This document shows, piece by piece, positions 45,171 to 53,667 of a DNA stretch of 64,000 bases; positions within the stretch are counted from its first letter, which is position 1, and each line of letters opens with the position of its first letter. Both the position numbers and the translations under genes were made by a program. This DNA comes from JAKFDI01 sp044508835 (GTDB lineage: Bacteria > Pseudomonadota > Gammaproteobacteria > Burkholderiales > Burkholderiaceae_C): positions 1-64,000 of the forward strand of contig JBIQHD010000005.1 of NCBI GenBank assembly GCA_044508835.1, in the 5' to 3' direction. The notes below the pieces were generated by a model. That model searched no databases and had not been told where the DNA came from. It saw nothing but the letters and a program-made list of their open reading frames with translations.

Positions 45171-45470
45171 TCAGGCGTCGACGTCGAGCAGCGTGCCGAG
45201 CATGCTGCGCTCGACTTCCAGCGTGCGCAGGTTGGCCTTGAAGGCGTAGCCCGCGCTCATCTGGCCGACCATCTCGTTCGCGAGCGACACGCCGGGCTGC
45301 GCGGCGGTGGCTACCTCGGCAGCCACGCCGCCGCCTGCCTGGGTGCGCTGCGCCACCTGCTGGGCCCGGAAGCCGGGCGTGAGCGCATTGGCGATGTTGT
45401 GGCCGGCGACCGCCATGCGCGTTTGCGCGGCGTTCATGCCGGACAGGGCGATGGATGACAAGGCCGTCAT
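45171..45470 (-). CDS. Orphan flagellar rod/hook-type mini-protein (99 aa)
   Basis: Residues 1-37 (ALSSIALSGMNAAQTRMAVA, GHNIANALTPGFR) match the start motif of flagellar rod/hook proteins such as FlgB/C/E. The C-terminal part (SLANEMVGQMSAGYAFKANL) resembles their conserved C-terminal helix. The whole central domain present in true rod proteins is absent, so it is not a normal FlgB, FlgC or FlgG. No flagellar genes are near. It may be a small structural adaptor or a stably kept remnant; no frame damage is visible. Confidence 0.72.
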   Translation of the reverse strand: MTALSSIALSGMNAAQTRMAVAGHNIANALTPGFRAQQVAQRTQAGGGVAAEVATAAQPGVSLANEMVGQMSAGYAFKANLRTLEVERSMLGTLLDVDA

Positions 45471-45507
45471 GCGCGCAGCCTACGGCGGAACGCCCGCCCG
45501 CGGCGCG

Positions 45508-46206
45508 TCAGGCGCCGAGCCGGTCGGCCAGTTCCGCGAGATCCGTCACGATGAACTGCGGCTGCGTGTCCAGCACCGAGATCGCCGCCGGGCCGGCGTC
45601 GTCGCGCCGCACCCAGGCGGCCTGCAGGCCGGCCCGCAGCGCGCCGGCCACGTCGACCAGCGGGTCGTCGCCCACGTGCAGCACCTGGGCCGCGGGCACG
45701 CCGAGCCTGGCGCAGGCCTCATGGAAGATGGCCGGCTCGGGCTTGCCCGCGCCGAACTCCCGCGCGGTGAGGCAGCCGCGGAAATGCGCCGCGAGGCCCA
45801 CGCGCTGCACGTCGGCGTTGCCGTTGGTCAGGCCCAGCACCGGGTAGCGCGCGGCGATGCGCTGCAGCGCGGCCAGCGCGTCGTCGAACAGCACCACCTC
45901 CTGGCGCGCGGCGAAGAACACCTCGAAGGCCGCGTCGGCCAGCGCGGGGTCGTCGCCGCACTCGCCCAGCACGCGGCGGATGGACTCGCGCCGGATCATG
46001 GTGAGGTCGTGCGCCCACTGCGGGTGCTCGATGGCGAGCGCGTTGCGCACCCGGCGCAGGCTCACCGTGTCGTGCGCCGCCGCGGTGGCCGCCGCGTTCG
46101 CGGCCAGCCACTCGTGCAGCCGGCGCTCCGCGCGCTCGATGGTCGGCCACACCGGCCACAGCGTGTCGTCGAGGTCGAGCGTGATCGCGGCGATGGGTGC
46201 GGCCAT
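45508..46206 (-). CDS. HAD-superfamily hydrolase
   Basis: A 232-residue phosphatase-type HAD protein. Motif I is LDLDDTLWPVWP, motif II LGLTNGN, motif III GAGKPEPAIFHEA and motif IV VLHVGDDPLVDVAGA. The cap region runs from ~25-105. Substrate unknown (small phosphorylated metabolite). It begins 11 bp after the minE stop, so it is probably in the same transcript as minCDE. Confidence 0.92.
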   Translation of the reverse strand: MAAPIAAITLDLDDTLWPVWPTIERAERRLHEWLAANAAATAAAHDTVSLRRVRNALAIEHPQWAHDLTMIRRESIRRVLGECGDDPALADAAFEVFFAARQEVVLFDDALAALQRIAARYPVLGLTNGNADVQRVGLAAHFRGCLTAREFGAGKPEPAIFHEACARLGVPAAQVLHVGDDPLVDVAGALRAGLQAAWVRRDDAGPAAISVLDTQPQFIVTDLAELADRLGA

Positions 46207-46217
46207 GGCGGGCGCCG

Positions 46218-46478
46218 TCAGCGGGCGGCTTCGGGGAGTTCGATCTTGACTTCGAGCACTTCGAGGTTCTCCTGCCGCTGCAGGTCGACCTTGATGTCCT
46301 CGGGCTTGACCGACACGTACTTGGAGATCACCGCCACCAGCTCGCGCTGCAGCGACTCGAGGTAGTCGGGCCGGCCGGAGCGCCCGGTGCGCTCGTGCGC
46401 GAGGATGATCTGCAGCCGCTCCTTGGCGACGGTGGCGGTCTTCTTCTTTTCTCCCAGCAGGAACGAGAGGAAGGACAT
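46218..46478 (-). CDS. minE: Cell division topological specificity factor MinE
   Basis: An 86-residue protein. The amphipathic membrane-binding start SFLSFLLGEKKKTATVAK is followed by the MinD-contact segment ERLQIILAHER and the dimerising topological domain. It stimulates MinD ATPase and drives pole-to-pole oscillation so that MinC acts only at the poles. It is 3 bp from minD. Confidence 0.97.
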   Translation of the reverse strand: MSFLSFLLGEKKKTATVAKERLQIILAHERTGRSGRPDYLESLQRELVAVISKYVSVKPEDIKVDLQRQENLEVLEVKIELPEAAR

Positions 46479-46481
46479 GGT

Positions 46482-47297
46482 TCACCTCCCGCCGAAGATG
46501 CGCTTGAAGAAGCCCTGCTTCTGCGCGTCGACGAAGCGCATCGGCTTGTCCTCGCCGAGGAAGCGCGCCACCACGTCCTTGTAGGCCTCCGACACGTCGG
46601 TGCCCTTGAGGTGGATGGCCGGCACGCCCTGGTTCGAGGCGTCGAGCACCGTCTCCGATTCCGGGATCACGCCGATCAGCGGCGTGCGCAGGATCTCCTG
46701 GATGTCCGACAGCGACAGCATCTGCCCGCCCTCGACGCGGTTCGGGTTGTAGCGCGTGATCAGCAGGTGCTCCTTGATCGGCTCCTGCTTGTCGATCGCG
46801 CGCTTCGTCTTGGAGCTGAGCATGCCGAGGATGCGGTCGGAGTCGCGCACCGACGACACCTCGGGGTTGGTGACGATCAGCGCCTCGTCGGCGAAGTGCA
46901 TGGCCAGCAGCGCGCCGGTCTCGATGCCGGCGGGCGAATCGCACACGATGTAGTCGAAGCCCATCTCGGCGAGCTCCTTGAGCACGCGCTCCACGCCGTC
47001 CTTGGTCAGCGCCTCCTTGTCGCGCGTCTGCGAGGCCGCCAGCACGAACAGGTTGTCGCACTGCTTGTCCTTGATCAACGCCTGGTTGAGGTTGGCCTCG
47101 TTCTGCAGCACGTTGACGAAGTCGTACACCACGCGCCGCTCGCAGCCCATGATGAGGTCGAGGTTGCGCAGGCCGACGTCGAAGTCGATCACGGCGGTCT
47201 TCTTGCCCGCGAGCGCGAGGCCCGAGGCGAAGCTGGCGCTGGTGGTGGTCTTGCCCACGCCCCCCTTGCCGGAGGTCACCACGACGATGCGTGTCAT
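46482..47297 (-). CDS. minD: Septum site-determining ATPase MinD
   Basis: A 271-residue deviant Walker ATPase: GKGGVGKTTTSASF at the N-terminus, DFDVGLRNLDLIMG and VCDSPAGIETGAL. The amphipathic C-terminal helix (KQGFFKRIFGGR) attaches it to the membrane. It recruits MinC and is released by MinE. The start at 47297 (MTRIVVVTSGKGG) is family-typical; the open frame continues upstream only as noise. Confidence 0.98.
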   Translation of the reverse strand: MTRIVVVTSGKGGVGKTTTSASFASGLALAGKKTAVIDFDVGLRNLDLIMGCERRVVYDFVNVLQNEANLNQALIKDKQCDNLFVLAASQTRDKEALTKDGVERVLKELAEMGFDYIVCDSPAGIETGALLAMHFADEALIVTNPEVSSVRDSDRILGMLSSKTKRAIDKQEPIKEHLLITRYNPNRVEGGQMLSLSDIQEILRTPLIGVIPESETVLDASNQGVPAIHLKGTDVSEAYKDVVARFLGEDKPMRFVDAQKQGFFKRIFGGR

Positions 47298-47323
47298 TGG
47301 TTGTCGTTCCTTGTGTTCTCGGT

Positions 47324-48067
47324 TCAAAGCGTCAGCGGCTCGATGACGAGCGTGTCGCCGTCGAGCCGCACCTGGGCGGGCCGCCCGGCCACGTCGGCCG
47401 GCAGCGGGGTGTCGGTGGTGCGGTAGGTGCCGGCGATGGCCACGAGCTGCGCCTCCATGCAGGTGCTGAAGATGCGCGCCTGCGCGTTGCCGCGCGCGCC
47501 GGCCACGGCCCGCCCGCGCAGCGGCGCGTAGACGTGGATGCTGCCGTCGGCGATGACCTCGGCGCCGAAGTTCACGGCCGCCAGCACGACCAGGTCGCAG
47601 TCGCGCGCCACCACCTGCTGGCCCGAGCGCAGCGGGCGCTCGACGACCATCGTCGGCCGCGGCGCGGCAGGGGCCGGCGCGGGCGGCGGCCCGGGGTCGG
47701 GCTCGGCAGCCTTCGCCGGCGCGGGGCGCGGCGCCGGGGCTTCGGGCGCCTCGCTCAGCCCGCAGGCATGCGCCGCCTCGCGCTGCGCCTGGCTGCCGCC
47801 GCGCACGGCCACCGGCAGCATGCGGTGCACGCGCAGCAGGTCGACGAGCGCGGCGAAGTCGATGGGGGCTTCCGCCTCGGCCACCTGCGACAGGTCGACC
47901 ACGACCGGGTCGTTGTCGAACAGTTGCGGCGCCTGCTCGCGGCGCGACGCCAGCTCGGCTTGCAGCACCGCGAGGTCGGTGCTTCGCAGCACCAGCGCCA
48001 GCAGGCTCATCGACGCGCTTTTCAGGTCGAACGCCGCGGCGTCGTGGGCACTCGGGACAGCAGCCAT
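47324..48067 (-). CDS. minC: Septum site-determining protein MinC
   Basis: A 247-residue FtsZ-ring inhibitor. The N-terminal domain (~1-115) contains FDNDPVVVDLSQV, then comes a long Ala/Pro-rich linker (~117-150), and the C-terminal beta-helical domain reads RSGQQVVARDCDLVVLAAVN, then FGAEVIADGSIHVYAPLRGR. The linker is longer than in E. coli. First gene of the minCDE operon; divergent from the DsbA-like gene with 101 bp between. Confidence 0.96.
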   Translation of the reverse strand: MAAVPSAHDAAAFDLKSASMSLLALVLRSTDLAVLQAELASRREQAPQLFDNDPVVVDLSQVAEAEAPIDFAALVDLLRVHRMLPVAVRGGSQAQREAAHACGLSEAPEAPAPRPAPAKAAEPDPGPPPAPAPAAPRPTMVVERPLRSGQQVVARDCDLVVLAAVNFGAEVIADGSIHVYAPLRGRAVAGARGNAQARIFSTCMEAQLVAIAGTYRTTDTPLPADVAGRPAQVRLDGDTLVIEPLTL

Positions 48068-48168
48068 GGAAGCAGGGAGTCGAAAGGCCGCGAGTTTACC
48101 GGGCGCACGCGGCGCCCCTTGCGTCCAGACGCAACGCCGGCGCCCCGCCGGGCCGGTACGATGCGGCG

Positions 48169-48822
48169 ATGAACCTGATCTACGTCGCCGACCCGATGTG
48201 CTCGTGGTGCTACGGCTTCGGCACCAGCGTCGATGCGCTGCTGGCCGATCCGCGCGAGGCCGCGCCCCTGAACCTGGCGCTGGTGATGGGCGGCCTGCGC
48301 CCCTACGCCACCGAGCCGATGACGGCGGCCAAGGCCGACGAGATCTTCGGCCACTGGCACCACGTGCACGAGGCCGCCGGCGTGCCCTTCGCGCAGGCGC
48401 CGGACAGCGCCCTGCACCGCCCCGGCTTCGTCTACGACACCGAGCCCGCGAGCCGCGCCACGGTGACGGTGCGCGCGATGTCGCCGCGCCACGTGTGGCG
48501 CTTCTTCAAGACGGTGCAGCACGCCTTCTACGCCGAGGCGAAGGACGTGACCCGGCCCGAGGTGCTGGCCGACCTGGCGGTGGCCATCGGCCTGCCGCGC
48601 GGCGAGTTCGCCGCCGCCTTCGCCTCGCAGCGCATGCGCGACGAGACCCGCGCCGACTTCGAGCAGGCGCAGGCCTGGGGCATCCGCGGCTTTCCCGCCG
48701 TGGTGGCCGAGCACGGCGGCAAGCTGCACCTCGTGGCCCACGGCTACACGCCGGTCGAGGGCCTGCGCGAGCGCCTGGCCGCGCTCGCCGCCACGCCCGC
48801 GGGCGACGGCGCCGCGGGCTGA
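48169..48822 (+). CDS. DsbA-family thioredoxin-fold protein
   Basis: A 217-residue cytoplasmic protein (no signal peptide) with MCSWCYGF, the Cys11/Cys14 redox pair in a CSWC motif. The cis-Pro region is WGIRGFPAVV. It resembles the COG3531 group of predicted disulfide isomerases or FrnE-like reductases. Its substrate is unknown. Divergent from minC. Confidence 0.87.
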   Translation: MNLIYVADPMCSWCYGFGTSVDALLADPREAAPLNLALVMGGLRPYATEPMTAAKADEIFGHWHHVHEAAGVPFAQAPDSALHRPGFVYDTEPASRATVTVRAMSPRHVWRFFKTVQHAFYAEAKDVTRPEVLADLAVAIGLPRGEFAAAFASQRMRDETRADFEQAQAWGIRGFPAVVAEHGGKLHLVAHGYTPVEGLRERLAALAATPAGDGAAG

Positions 48823-48882
48823 GCGTGCGCCGCGGCGCACCGTCGACCCCATCCGATCCGGACGAAACGAGGAAGCCTTCCC

Positions 48883-50061
48883 ATGCCCGCAGCCGACTTC
48901 GGCCCCCTGCACGCCGCCATGCAGCGCCTGGTGGACGACGAGATCCTGCCCGGCGTGTCCATCGCCGTGCTGCGCGGGCGCGAGGTGGTCGACCGGCACT
49001 GCACCGGCTGGGCCGACCGCGAGGCGAAGGTGCCGCTGCGCGAGGATCACATCTTCCGCGCCTTCTCCAACACCAAGCTGGTCACCACCATCGCCGTGAT
49101 GCAGCTCGTCGAGGAAGGCCGCCTCGGCCTGGACGACCCGGTGGAGCGCACGGTGCCGCAGCTCGCGGACCGCCGGGTGCTGCGCCCGGGCGCGGCGAGC
49201 CTGGACGACACCGAGCCGGCCGAGCGGCCCATCACCATCCGCCACCTGCTCAGCCACGGCGCGGGGCTCGGCTACGGCTTCCTCGACCCGGAGGCGCCGC
49301 TGTCCAAGGCCTATGCGAAGGCGCGGGTGCTCAGCCCCATGACCACGCTCGCGGCCATGATGGACACGCTGGCGCCGCTGCCGCTGCTGTTCCAGCCCGG
49401 CAGCTCGTGGACGTATTCCGTGGCGAGCGACGTGCTGTCGCGCGTGGTCGAAGTGGTGAGCGGCGAGGCGTTCGATGCCTGCATCCGCCGCCGCATCCTC
49501 GATCCGCTGGGCATGGCCGACACCGACTTCGTCGTGCCGCCGGCCAAGCAGGAGCGCTTCACCGCCTTCTACGCCGGCGCCAGCCTGGCGGACCCGCGCA
49601 GGCCCGGCCTCGCGCCCCTGCCCGACGCGCCCTGGCCCGGCGCCTACCTGCGCCCCGTGCCGCGGCTGGCCGGCGGCAGCGGCCTCGTCACCACGCTGCC
49701 CGACATGGTGGCGCTGCTGCGCGCGCTGCTGCCGGACGGCCCGACGATCCTCGCGCCGCGCACCCTCGCCGAGATGATGCGCAACCAGCTGCCCGCCGGC
49801 TGCCCCATCCGCTTCAGCCTGGGCGACGTGCCGGGCAAGGGCTTCGGCCTCGGCGGGGCGGTGACGCTGGCGCCCTCGTCCATCGACCCGCCGGGCGCGG
49901 AGGGCGAGTTCCAGTGGGGCGGCGTGGCCGGCACCCACTGGTGGATCTCGCCGCAGACGGGCACGGCCGGCGTGCTGATGACCCAGCGCCAGATGGGCTT
50001 CTGGAACCCGTTCTTCTTCGAGCTGAAGGCGCTGGCCACGCGGGCCGCATTGCGGGCCTGA
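48883..50061 (+). CDS. Serine hydrolase, class C beta-lactamase fold
   Basis: A 392-residue protein without a clear signal peptide. The SxxK motif is Ser62-Asn-Thr-Lys65 (FSNTKLVTTIAV). The Tyr motif is in WTYSVASDVLSRVVEVVSG. Family features such as HLLSHGAGLGYG and GGVAGTHWWISPQTG are seen. It is likely an esterase or D-aminopeptidase-like enzyme (EstB type) rather than a true beta-lactamase, given the lack of export signal; this is inference. Confidence 0.9.
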   Translation: MPAADFGPLHAAMQRLVDDEILPGVSIAVLRGREVVDRHCTGWADREAKVPLREDHIFRAFSNTKLVTTIAVMQLVEEGRLGLDDPVERTVPQLADRRVLRPGAASLDDTEPAERPITIRHLLSHGAGLGYGFLDPEAPLSKAYAKARVLSPMTTLAAMMDTLAPLPLLFQPGSSWTYSVASDVLSRVVEVVSGEAFDACIRRRILDPLGMADTDFVVPPAKQERFTAFYAGASLADPRRPGLAPLPDAPWPGAYLRPVPRLAGGSGLVTTLPDMVALLRALLPDGPTILAPRTLAEMMRNQLPAGCPIRFSLGDVPGKGFGLGGAVTLAPSSIDPPGAEGEFQWGGVAGTHWWISPQTGTAGVLMTQRQMGFWNPFFFELKALATRAALRA

Positions 50062-50466
50062 TCAGGCCACGCTCAGGAACTCCACCCAGTTGCCGTCCGG
50101 GTCGGCCACCATGCCGATGCGCACGCCCGGGCGGATCTCGCGCTCCTTCATCAGCACCTTGTGGCCGGCGTCGGCGCAGGCCTGCAGCATCTCGCCGAGG
50201 TTGGACACCGAGATGGTGAAGTAGCGGTAGCCCGTCGCGCCCTGGATGCCGCCCGGCGCGGCCTGGGCCGGCGTCGCGTCGAGAACCACGAGCTTGACGA
50301 GGCTGGTGCCGCAGGGCATCTGGTGCATCACGCCCTGCCCGCCCGGCATCGGCATCTCGCGCGCGACGGCGAGGCCGAGCACGTCGCGGTAGAAGCCCAG
50401 CATGGCCGGGCCGTTGGTGGTGACGATGCCGAGGTCGATCGACTGCTTGGTGAGTTGCATGCCCAT
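50062..50466 (-). CDS. VOC/glyoxalase-family protein
   Basis: A ~134-residue single VOC domain. Motifs: DLGIVTTNGPAMLGFYRDVL for the first beta-alpha unit, then YFTISVSNLGEMLQACADAG and MVADPDGNWVEFLSV, with the metal-ligand Glu at the C-terminus. Substrate unknown. Its stop abuts that of the serine hydrolase with no gap. Start uncertain between 50460, 50466 and 50496; the second is used. Confidence 0.86.
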   Translation of the reverse strand: MGMQLTKQSIDLGIVTTNGPAMLGFYRDVLGLAVAREMPMPGGQGVMHQMPCGTSLVKLVVLDATPAQAAPGGIQGATGYRYFTISVSNLGEMLQACADAGHKVLMKEREIRPGVRIGMVADPDGNWVEFLSVA

Positions 50467-50588
50467 GATGCTGCGATCCGGCGCACTGGCCGGCAAATGA
50501 AGAGGTGCGGGGCACCTTATGCGAAGCCCGGGCCGTCGTGCAGCGGCATTGCCCTGTCACCCAGGCGACGCCCGCCGCCCGGCCGCCG

Positions 50589-51344
50589 TCAGCGCCGGCG
50601 CAGCAGGTCGCGCCAGCCGCCGCCCTCGGCCTTCGGCTCGCCGCGCGCGGCCGGGTTGGTGCGCGTGACCATCAGGCTGGAGACGAGGTACAGCGCGTTC
50701 AGCATGCGGCTCGCGCGCGCGAGGCCCATGCCGGGCCAGGCGGCGATGGTGCGCAGCGGCGCCGTCTCGCGCCGCAGCCGCTCGATCGCCGGTGCCAGCA
50801 CGCCGGGCGCGACCAGGCCCTCGCCGACGGCGCCCGGCAGCACCCGGTAGGCGGCCGTGCCGCCGATCTCGCGCAGCAGGGTGCTGCGCGGCCCGGCCAC
50901 CGCCATCAGCCACAGCAGCGGCGCGAGCGGCCGGTAGTGCTCGGCGGCGGCCACGCGCTCGGCCAGCCAGTCGCCGGGCGGGCGCACGCCCGGCGGCTCG
51001 TAGCCGACGAGCTTGAGGTCGGCGAGGCCCGGGCGGCTCGCGGCCTGCACCAGGTCGCGCGGCGCGTGGTAGAGCATGCGGTGCGGGAACAGCGTCACCG
51101 GCCACAGCAGCTCGGCATGGCGCAGGTACAGCAGCGCCGGCTCGCGGTGGCGCACGCAGGCAGCGGCGACTTCCAGCACGTCGCCGTCCGGGGCGGCGGG
51201 GTCGAGGTTGCGCAGCTCGGACAGCAGCGTCGTGGGCAGCACCGTGGCGTCGGTCAGGCTCATGAAGCCGCTGCCGCCGGTCTCGCGCCGCATGCGCTCG
51301 AAGGCGCTGATGCGCCACAAGGTGGAGTCGTCGAAGTCGCGCAT
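50589..51344 (-). CDS. Conserved hypothetical protein (251 aa)
   Basis: No family recognised. It starts RDFDDSTLWRISAFERMRRE and contains many Leu/Arg-rich helical segments with LLYLRHAELLWPVTLFPHRM, then LLWLMAVAGPR. There is no signal or classic membrane segment. GGGAGCAGGG precedes the ATG. It lies divergent to the MCP gene with 121 bp between, the gap containing the sigma-28-like promoter on the other strand. Probably a real gene because of codon bias and a clean start. Confidence 0.65.
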   Translation of the reverse strand: MRDFDDSTLWRISAFERMRRETGGSGFMSLTDATVLPTTLLSELRNLDPAAPDGDVLEVAAACVRHREPALLYLRHAELLWPVTLFPHRMLYHAPRDLVQAASRPGLADLKLVGYEPPGVRPPGDWLAERVAAAEHYRPLAPLLWLMAVAGPRSTLLREIGGTAAYRVLPGAVGEGLVAPGVLAPAIERLRRETAPLRTIAAWPGMGLARASRMLNALYLVSSLMVTRTNPAARGEPKAEGGGWRDLLRRR

Positions 51345-51402
51345 GGCCCTGCTCCCGCCCCGCCGCTCCCGGCAAACGGCGCGCCGGCCCGCCACCGCCG
51401 TA

Positions 51403-51429
51403 TCAAGTTTTTTCGAATGCGGCCGATAG
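51403..51429 (+). promoter_or_regulatory. Sigma-28 (FliA)-like promoter of the chemoreceptor gene
   Basis: TCAAGTTT (51403-51410), 11 bp, GCCGATAG (51422-51429). It matches the sigma-28 consensus TAAAGTTT-N11-GCCGATAA at 7 of 8 bases in each box with exact spacing. The ATG of the MCP follows 37 bp after the -10. Confidence 0.8.
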
Positions 51430-51465
51430 ACACGAACACGGCACAAGACCGATGGAGACGCACCC

Positions 51466-52953
51466 ATGTCCTTCGCCCCCGTGAAACTCCGCTCCCGGCT
51501 GCTGCTGGGCTTCGGACTGCAGCTCGCCCTGCTGGCCGCCGCCTGGACCGTCGCCGTCCTGGCCCAGCCCGGGCACCGCGGCCTGCTGGCCGCCATGGCC
51601 GCCGGCGCGCTGGTGCTCGCGGCCGCCACCGCGGCCTGGACGATCCGCGGCGTGCTCGGCCCGCTCGGCAGCGTGCTCGCCGCGTCCCGGCGCATCGCCT
51701 CGGGCGACCTGACCGGCCGCTATGAATCGACCCGCCGCGACGAGTACGGCGAGCTGCTCAACGCGCTGGGCGGCATGAGCGACAAGCTCTTCAAGCTGGT
51801 GAGCGCCGTGCGCGCCGGCACCACCACGGTCGCCAGCACCTCCTCGCAGATCAGCCGCGACAACAACGCGCTGTCCGAGCGCACGACCAACCAGTCGGCC
51901 TCGCTGCAGACCACGGCGGCCTCCGTCGAGCAGCTCACGAGCACCGTGCGGCAGAACGCCGACAACGCGCTGCAGGCCAACCAGCTGGTCGTGTGCGCCG
52001 CCGACGAGGCCCGCAAGGGCGGCGCGGTGGTCGACCAGGTGGTGCAGACCATGGGCTCGATCAAGGACAGCTCGCGCAAGATCGTCGACATCATCGGCGT
52101 GATCGACGGCATCGCCTTCCAGACCAACATCCTCGCCCTCAACGCCGCGGTCGAGGCCGCCCGCGCCGGCGAGCAGGGCCGCGGCTTCGCGGTGGTGGCC
52201 AGCGAGGTGCGCAGCCTCGCCCAGCGCTCGGCCAGCGCGGCCAAGGAGATCAAGGCGCTCATCGGCGACTCGGTGGAGCGCGTGGACAGCGGCGCCCAGC
52301 TCGTCGACGACGCCGGCCGCACCATGGGCGCGATCGTCTCGTCGGTGCAGTCGGTGGCGCAGCTCATCGGCCACATCAGCGAGGCCAGCCGCGAGCAGAG
52401 CCAGGGCGTGGAGTCGGTGAACCGGGCGATCGCCGAGATCGACACCATGGTGCGCCAGAACGCCGCGGTGGTGAAGGACACGACCGGCACCGCCACCGCG
52501 CTGAACGAGCAGGCGGTGACGCTGCTGCGCTCGGTCTCGGGCTTCGAGCTCGGCACGCGCGAGCACGGCACGGCCGAGGAGGCGCAGGCGCTGGTGCAGC
52601 GCGGCCACGCCTTCCTGAAGCAGCACGGCAAGCAGGCGCTGCTCGACGACATCGCCCGGCTCGGCAAGGGCCAGTTCGTCGACCGCGACCTGTACCTGAT
52701 GTGCGTCGGCGTGGACGACGCCAAGTTCGTCGCCCACGGCAACAACCCGCGGGTGATCGGCCAGGGGCCGGCCAGCAAGGACGTGGACGGCAAGCCCTTC
52801 GTCCTCGACATGGCCAAGCTCGCGCGCGGCGCGGGCAGCGGCTGGGTCGACTACAAGTGGGCGCACCCGGTGACGAACGAGGTGCGCACCAAGAGTTCGT
52901 ACCTGGAGCGCGCGGGCGACCTCTTCATCGCCTGCGGCATATACAAGGACTGA
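51466..52953 (+). CDS. Methyl-accepting chemotaxis protein with C-terminal cache-like domain
   Basis: A 495-residue chemoreceptor. Two membrane segments (~12-34 and ~40-62) are separated by only a few residues, so there is no periplasmic sensor. HAMP (~63-115) is followed by the signalling coiled coil with the hairpin tip (IIGVIDGIAFQTNILALNAA, then VEAARAGEQGRGFAVVASEV). After the tip and return helix, residues ~365-495 form a cache_2-like domain (QFVDRDLYLMCVGVDDAKFV, WVDYKWAHPV, YLERAGDLFIACGIY). This position puts the sensor in the cytoplasm. Expression from a sigma-28-like promoter ties it to the motility regulon. Confidence 0.93.
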   Translation: MSFAPVKLRSRLLLGFGLQLALLAAAWTVAVLAQPGHRGLLAAMAAGALVLAAATAAWTIRGVLGPLGSVLAASRRIASGDLTGRYESTRRDEYGELLNALGGMSDKLFKLVSAVRAGTTTVASTSSQISRDNNALSERTTNQSASLQTTAASVEQLTSTVRQNADNALQANQLVVCAADEARKGGAVVDQVVQTMGSIKDSSRKIVDIIGVIDGIAFQTNILALNAAVEAARAGEQGRGFAVVASEVRSLAQRSASAAKEIKALIGDSVERVDSGAQLVDDAGRTMGAIVSSVQSVAQLIGHISEASREQSQGVESVNRAIAEIDTMVRQNAAVVKDTTGTATALNEQAVTLLRSVSGFELGTREHGTAEEAQALVQRGHAFLKQHGKQALLDDIARLGKGQFVDRDLYLMCVGVDDAKFVAHGNNPRVIGQGPASKDVDGKPFVLDMAKLARGAGSGWVDYKWAHPVTNEVRTKSSYLERAGDLFIACGIYKD

Positions 52954-52963
52954 GCGCCGGCGC

Positions 52964-52993
52964 AAAAAAACCGGCGTGCACGCGGCACGCCGG
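52964..52993 (-). terminator. Intrinsic terminator of the BON lipoprotein gene
   Basis: On the minus strand the 9-bp arms CCGGCGTGC and GCACGCCGG (52985-52993 and 52971-52979, 5-nt loop) are followed by seven T (52970-52964). It ends transcripts from 53484. On the plus strand the hairpin is preceded by the A-run, so it does not act as a standard terminator for the MCP. Confidence 0.9.
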
Positions 52994-53028
52994 CTCGGTC
53001 CGCGCAGCGGGCGCGGGTCAGCGGGTCA

Positions 53029-53484
53029 TCAGCTCTTCGGCTCGACGACCTGGAGCTGGTTCTCCACGCTCTTCACGCCCTTGACGCCCTGCGCGAGCGT
53101 CGTGGCGCGCTCCTTGGCGGTGGCGGTGGGCGCCTCGCCCTTGAGCGCCACGTTGCCGTCGACCGTGTCGACGTCGATCTTCAGCGCACTCAGCTGCGTG
53201 TCCTTGGCGAGTTCGGCGTTGACCATGGTGGTGATCGACGCATCGGCCACCTTGTCGCCCGCCGCGTCGACGGCGTTGCGCGTCGCCTCGGCAGCGTTGT
53301 CCATCGCGACGCCGGCATCCGAGCGCGGCTGGCCGGCGCTTGGGGGCTCGTTCTGGGCGATGACCGCCGGGTTGTTGCCGGTGTTGGCGACGCCCGCGTC
53401 ATCGCGCGGGCTGCAGCCGGCCAGCACCAGCGCGGCGAGCGCGAGGCCGGTGGCCGGAACGCTGAACAGTGTCTGATTCTTCAT
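53029..53484 (-). CDS. BON-domain lipoprotein
   Basis: A 151-residue lipoprotein with the lipobox LAGC (Cys ~24), an acidic/Asn-rich spacer, and one BON domain (~75-148: DASITTMVNAELAKDTQLSA, LKIDVDTVDGNVALKGE, VKGVKSVENQLQVVE). BON proteins bind membranes or lipids and are often induced by osmotic stress. The ATG at 53484 begins the signal peptide; an alternative upstream frame is not needed. It is followed by a terminator. Confidence 0.92.
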   Translation of the reverse strand: MKNQTLFSVPATGLALAALVLAGCSPRDDAGVANTGNNPAVIAQNEPPSAGQPRSDAGVAMDNAAEATRNAVDAAGDKVADASITTMVNAELAKDTQLSALKIDVDTVDGNVALKGEAPTATAKERATTLAQGVKGVKSVENQLQVVEPKS

Positions 53485-53640
53485 GGCTCTCACTCCTGAC
53501 CTGGTGGCCGCGGCGTGCGACGCCTTTGCGAGCGCACGGCCCACGCCGGGCCTTGTGGAACGAACCGAAGGAGCCGCCCTTCGACAGCCAAACCATAGCG
53601 AGGGCGGGCCGCGCCGGGCGTCGGGCGGGCGCGCGATCGG

Positions 53641-53660
53641 CTGTCGGACGTTGCCGACAG
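53641..53660. promoter_or_regulatory. Inverted repeat CTGTCGG-N6-CCGACAG
   Basis: Seven-base perfect arms (53641-53647, 53654-53660). It lies 7 bp beyond the Bug gene stop and about 157 bp upstream of the BON gene start. It may be an operator for the BON gene or a weak 3' hairpin. No T-run follows on the minus strand. Confidence 0.4.
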
Positions 53661-53667
53661 GCGGGGG

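Noticed and set aside
45171..45470. Functional FlgC or FlgB of a flagellar operon
   Set aside because: It lacks the middle domain and has no flagellar neighbours, so it is listed only as a rod-like mini-protein.
48883..50061. True class C beta-lactamase
   Set aside because: There is no signal peptide and the motif set fits EstB-like esterases. Resistance activity is not supported.
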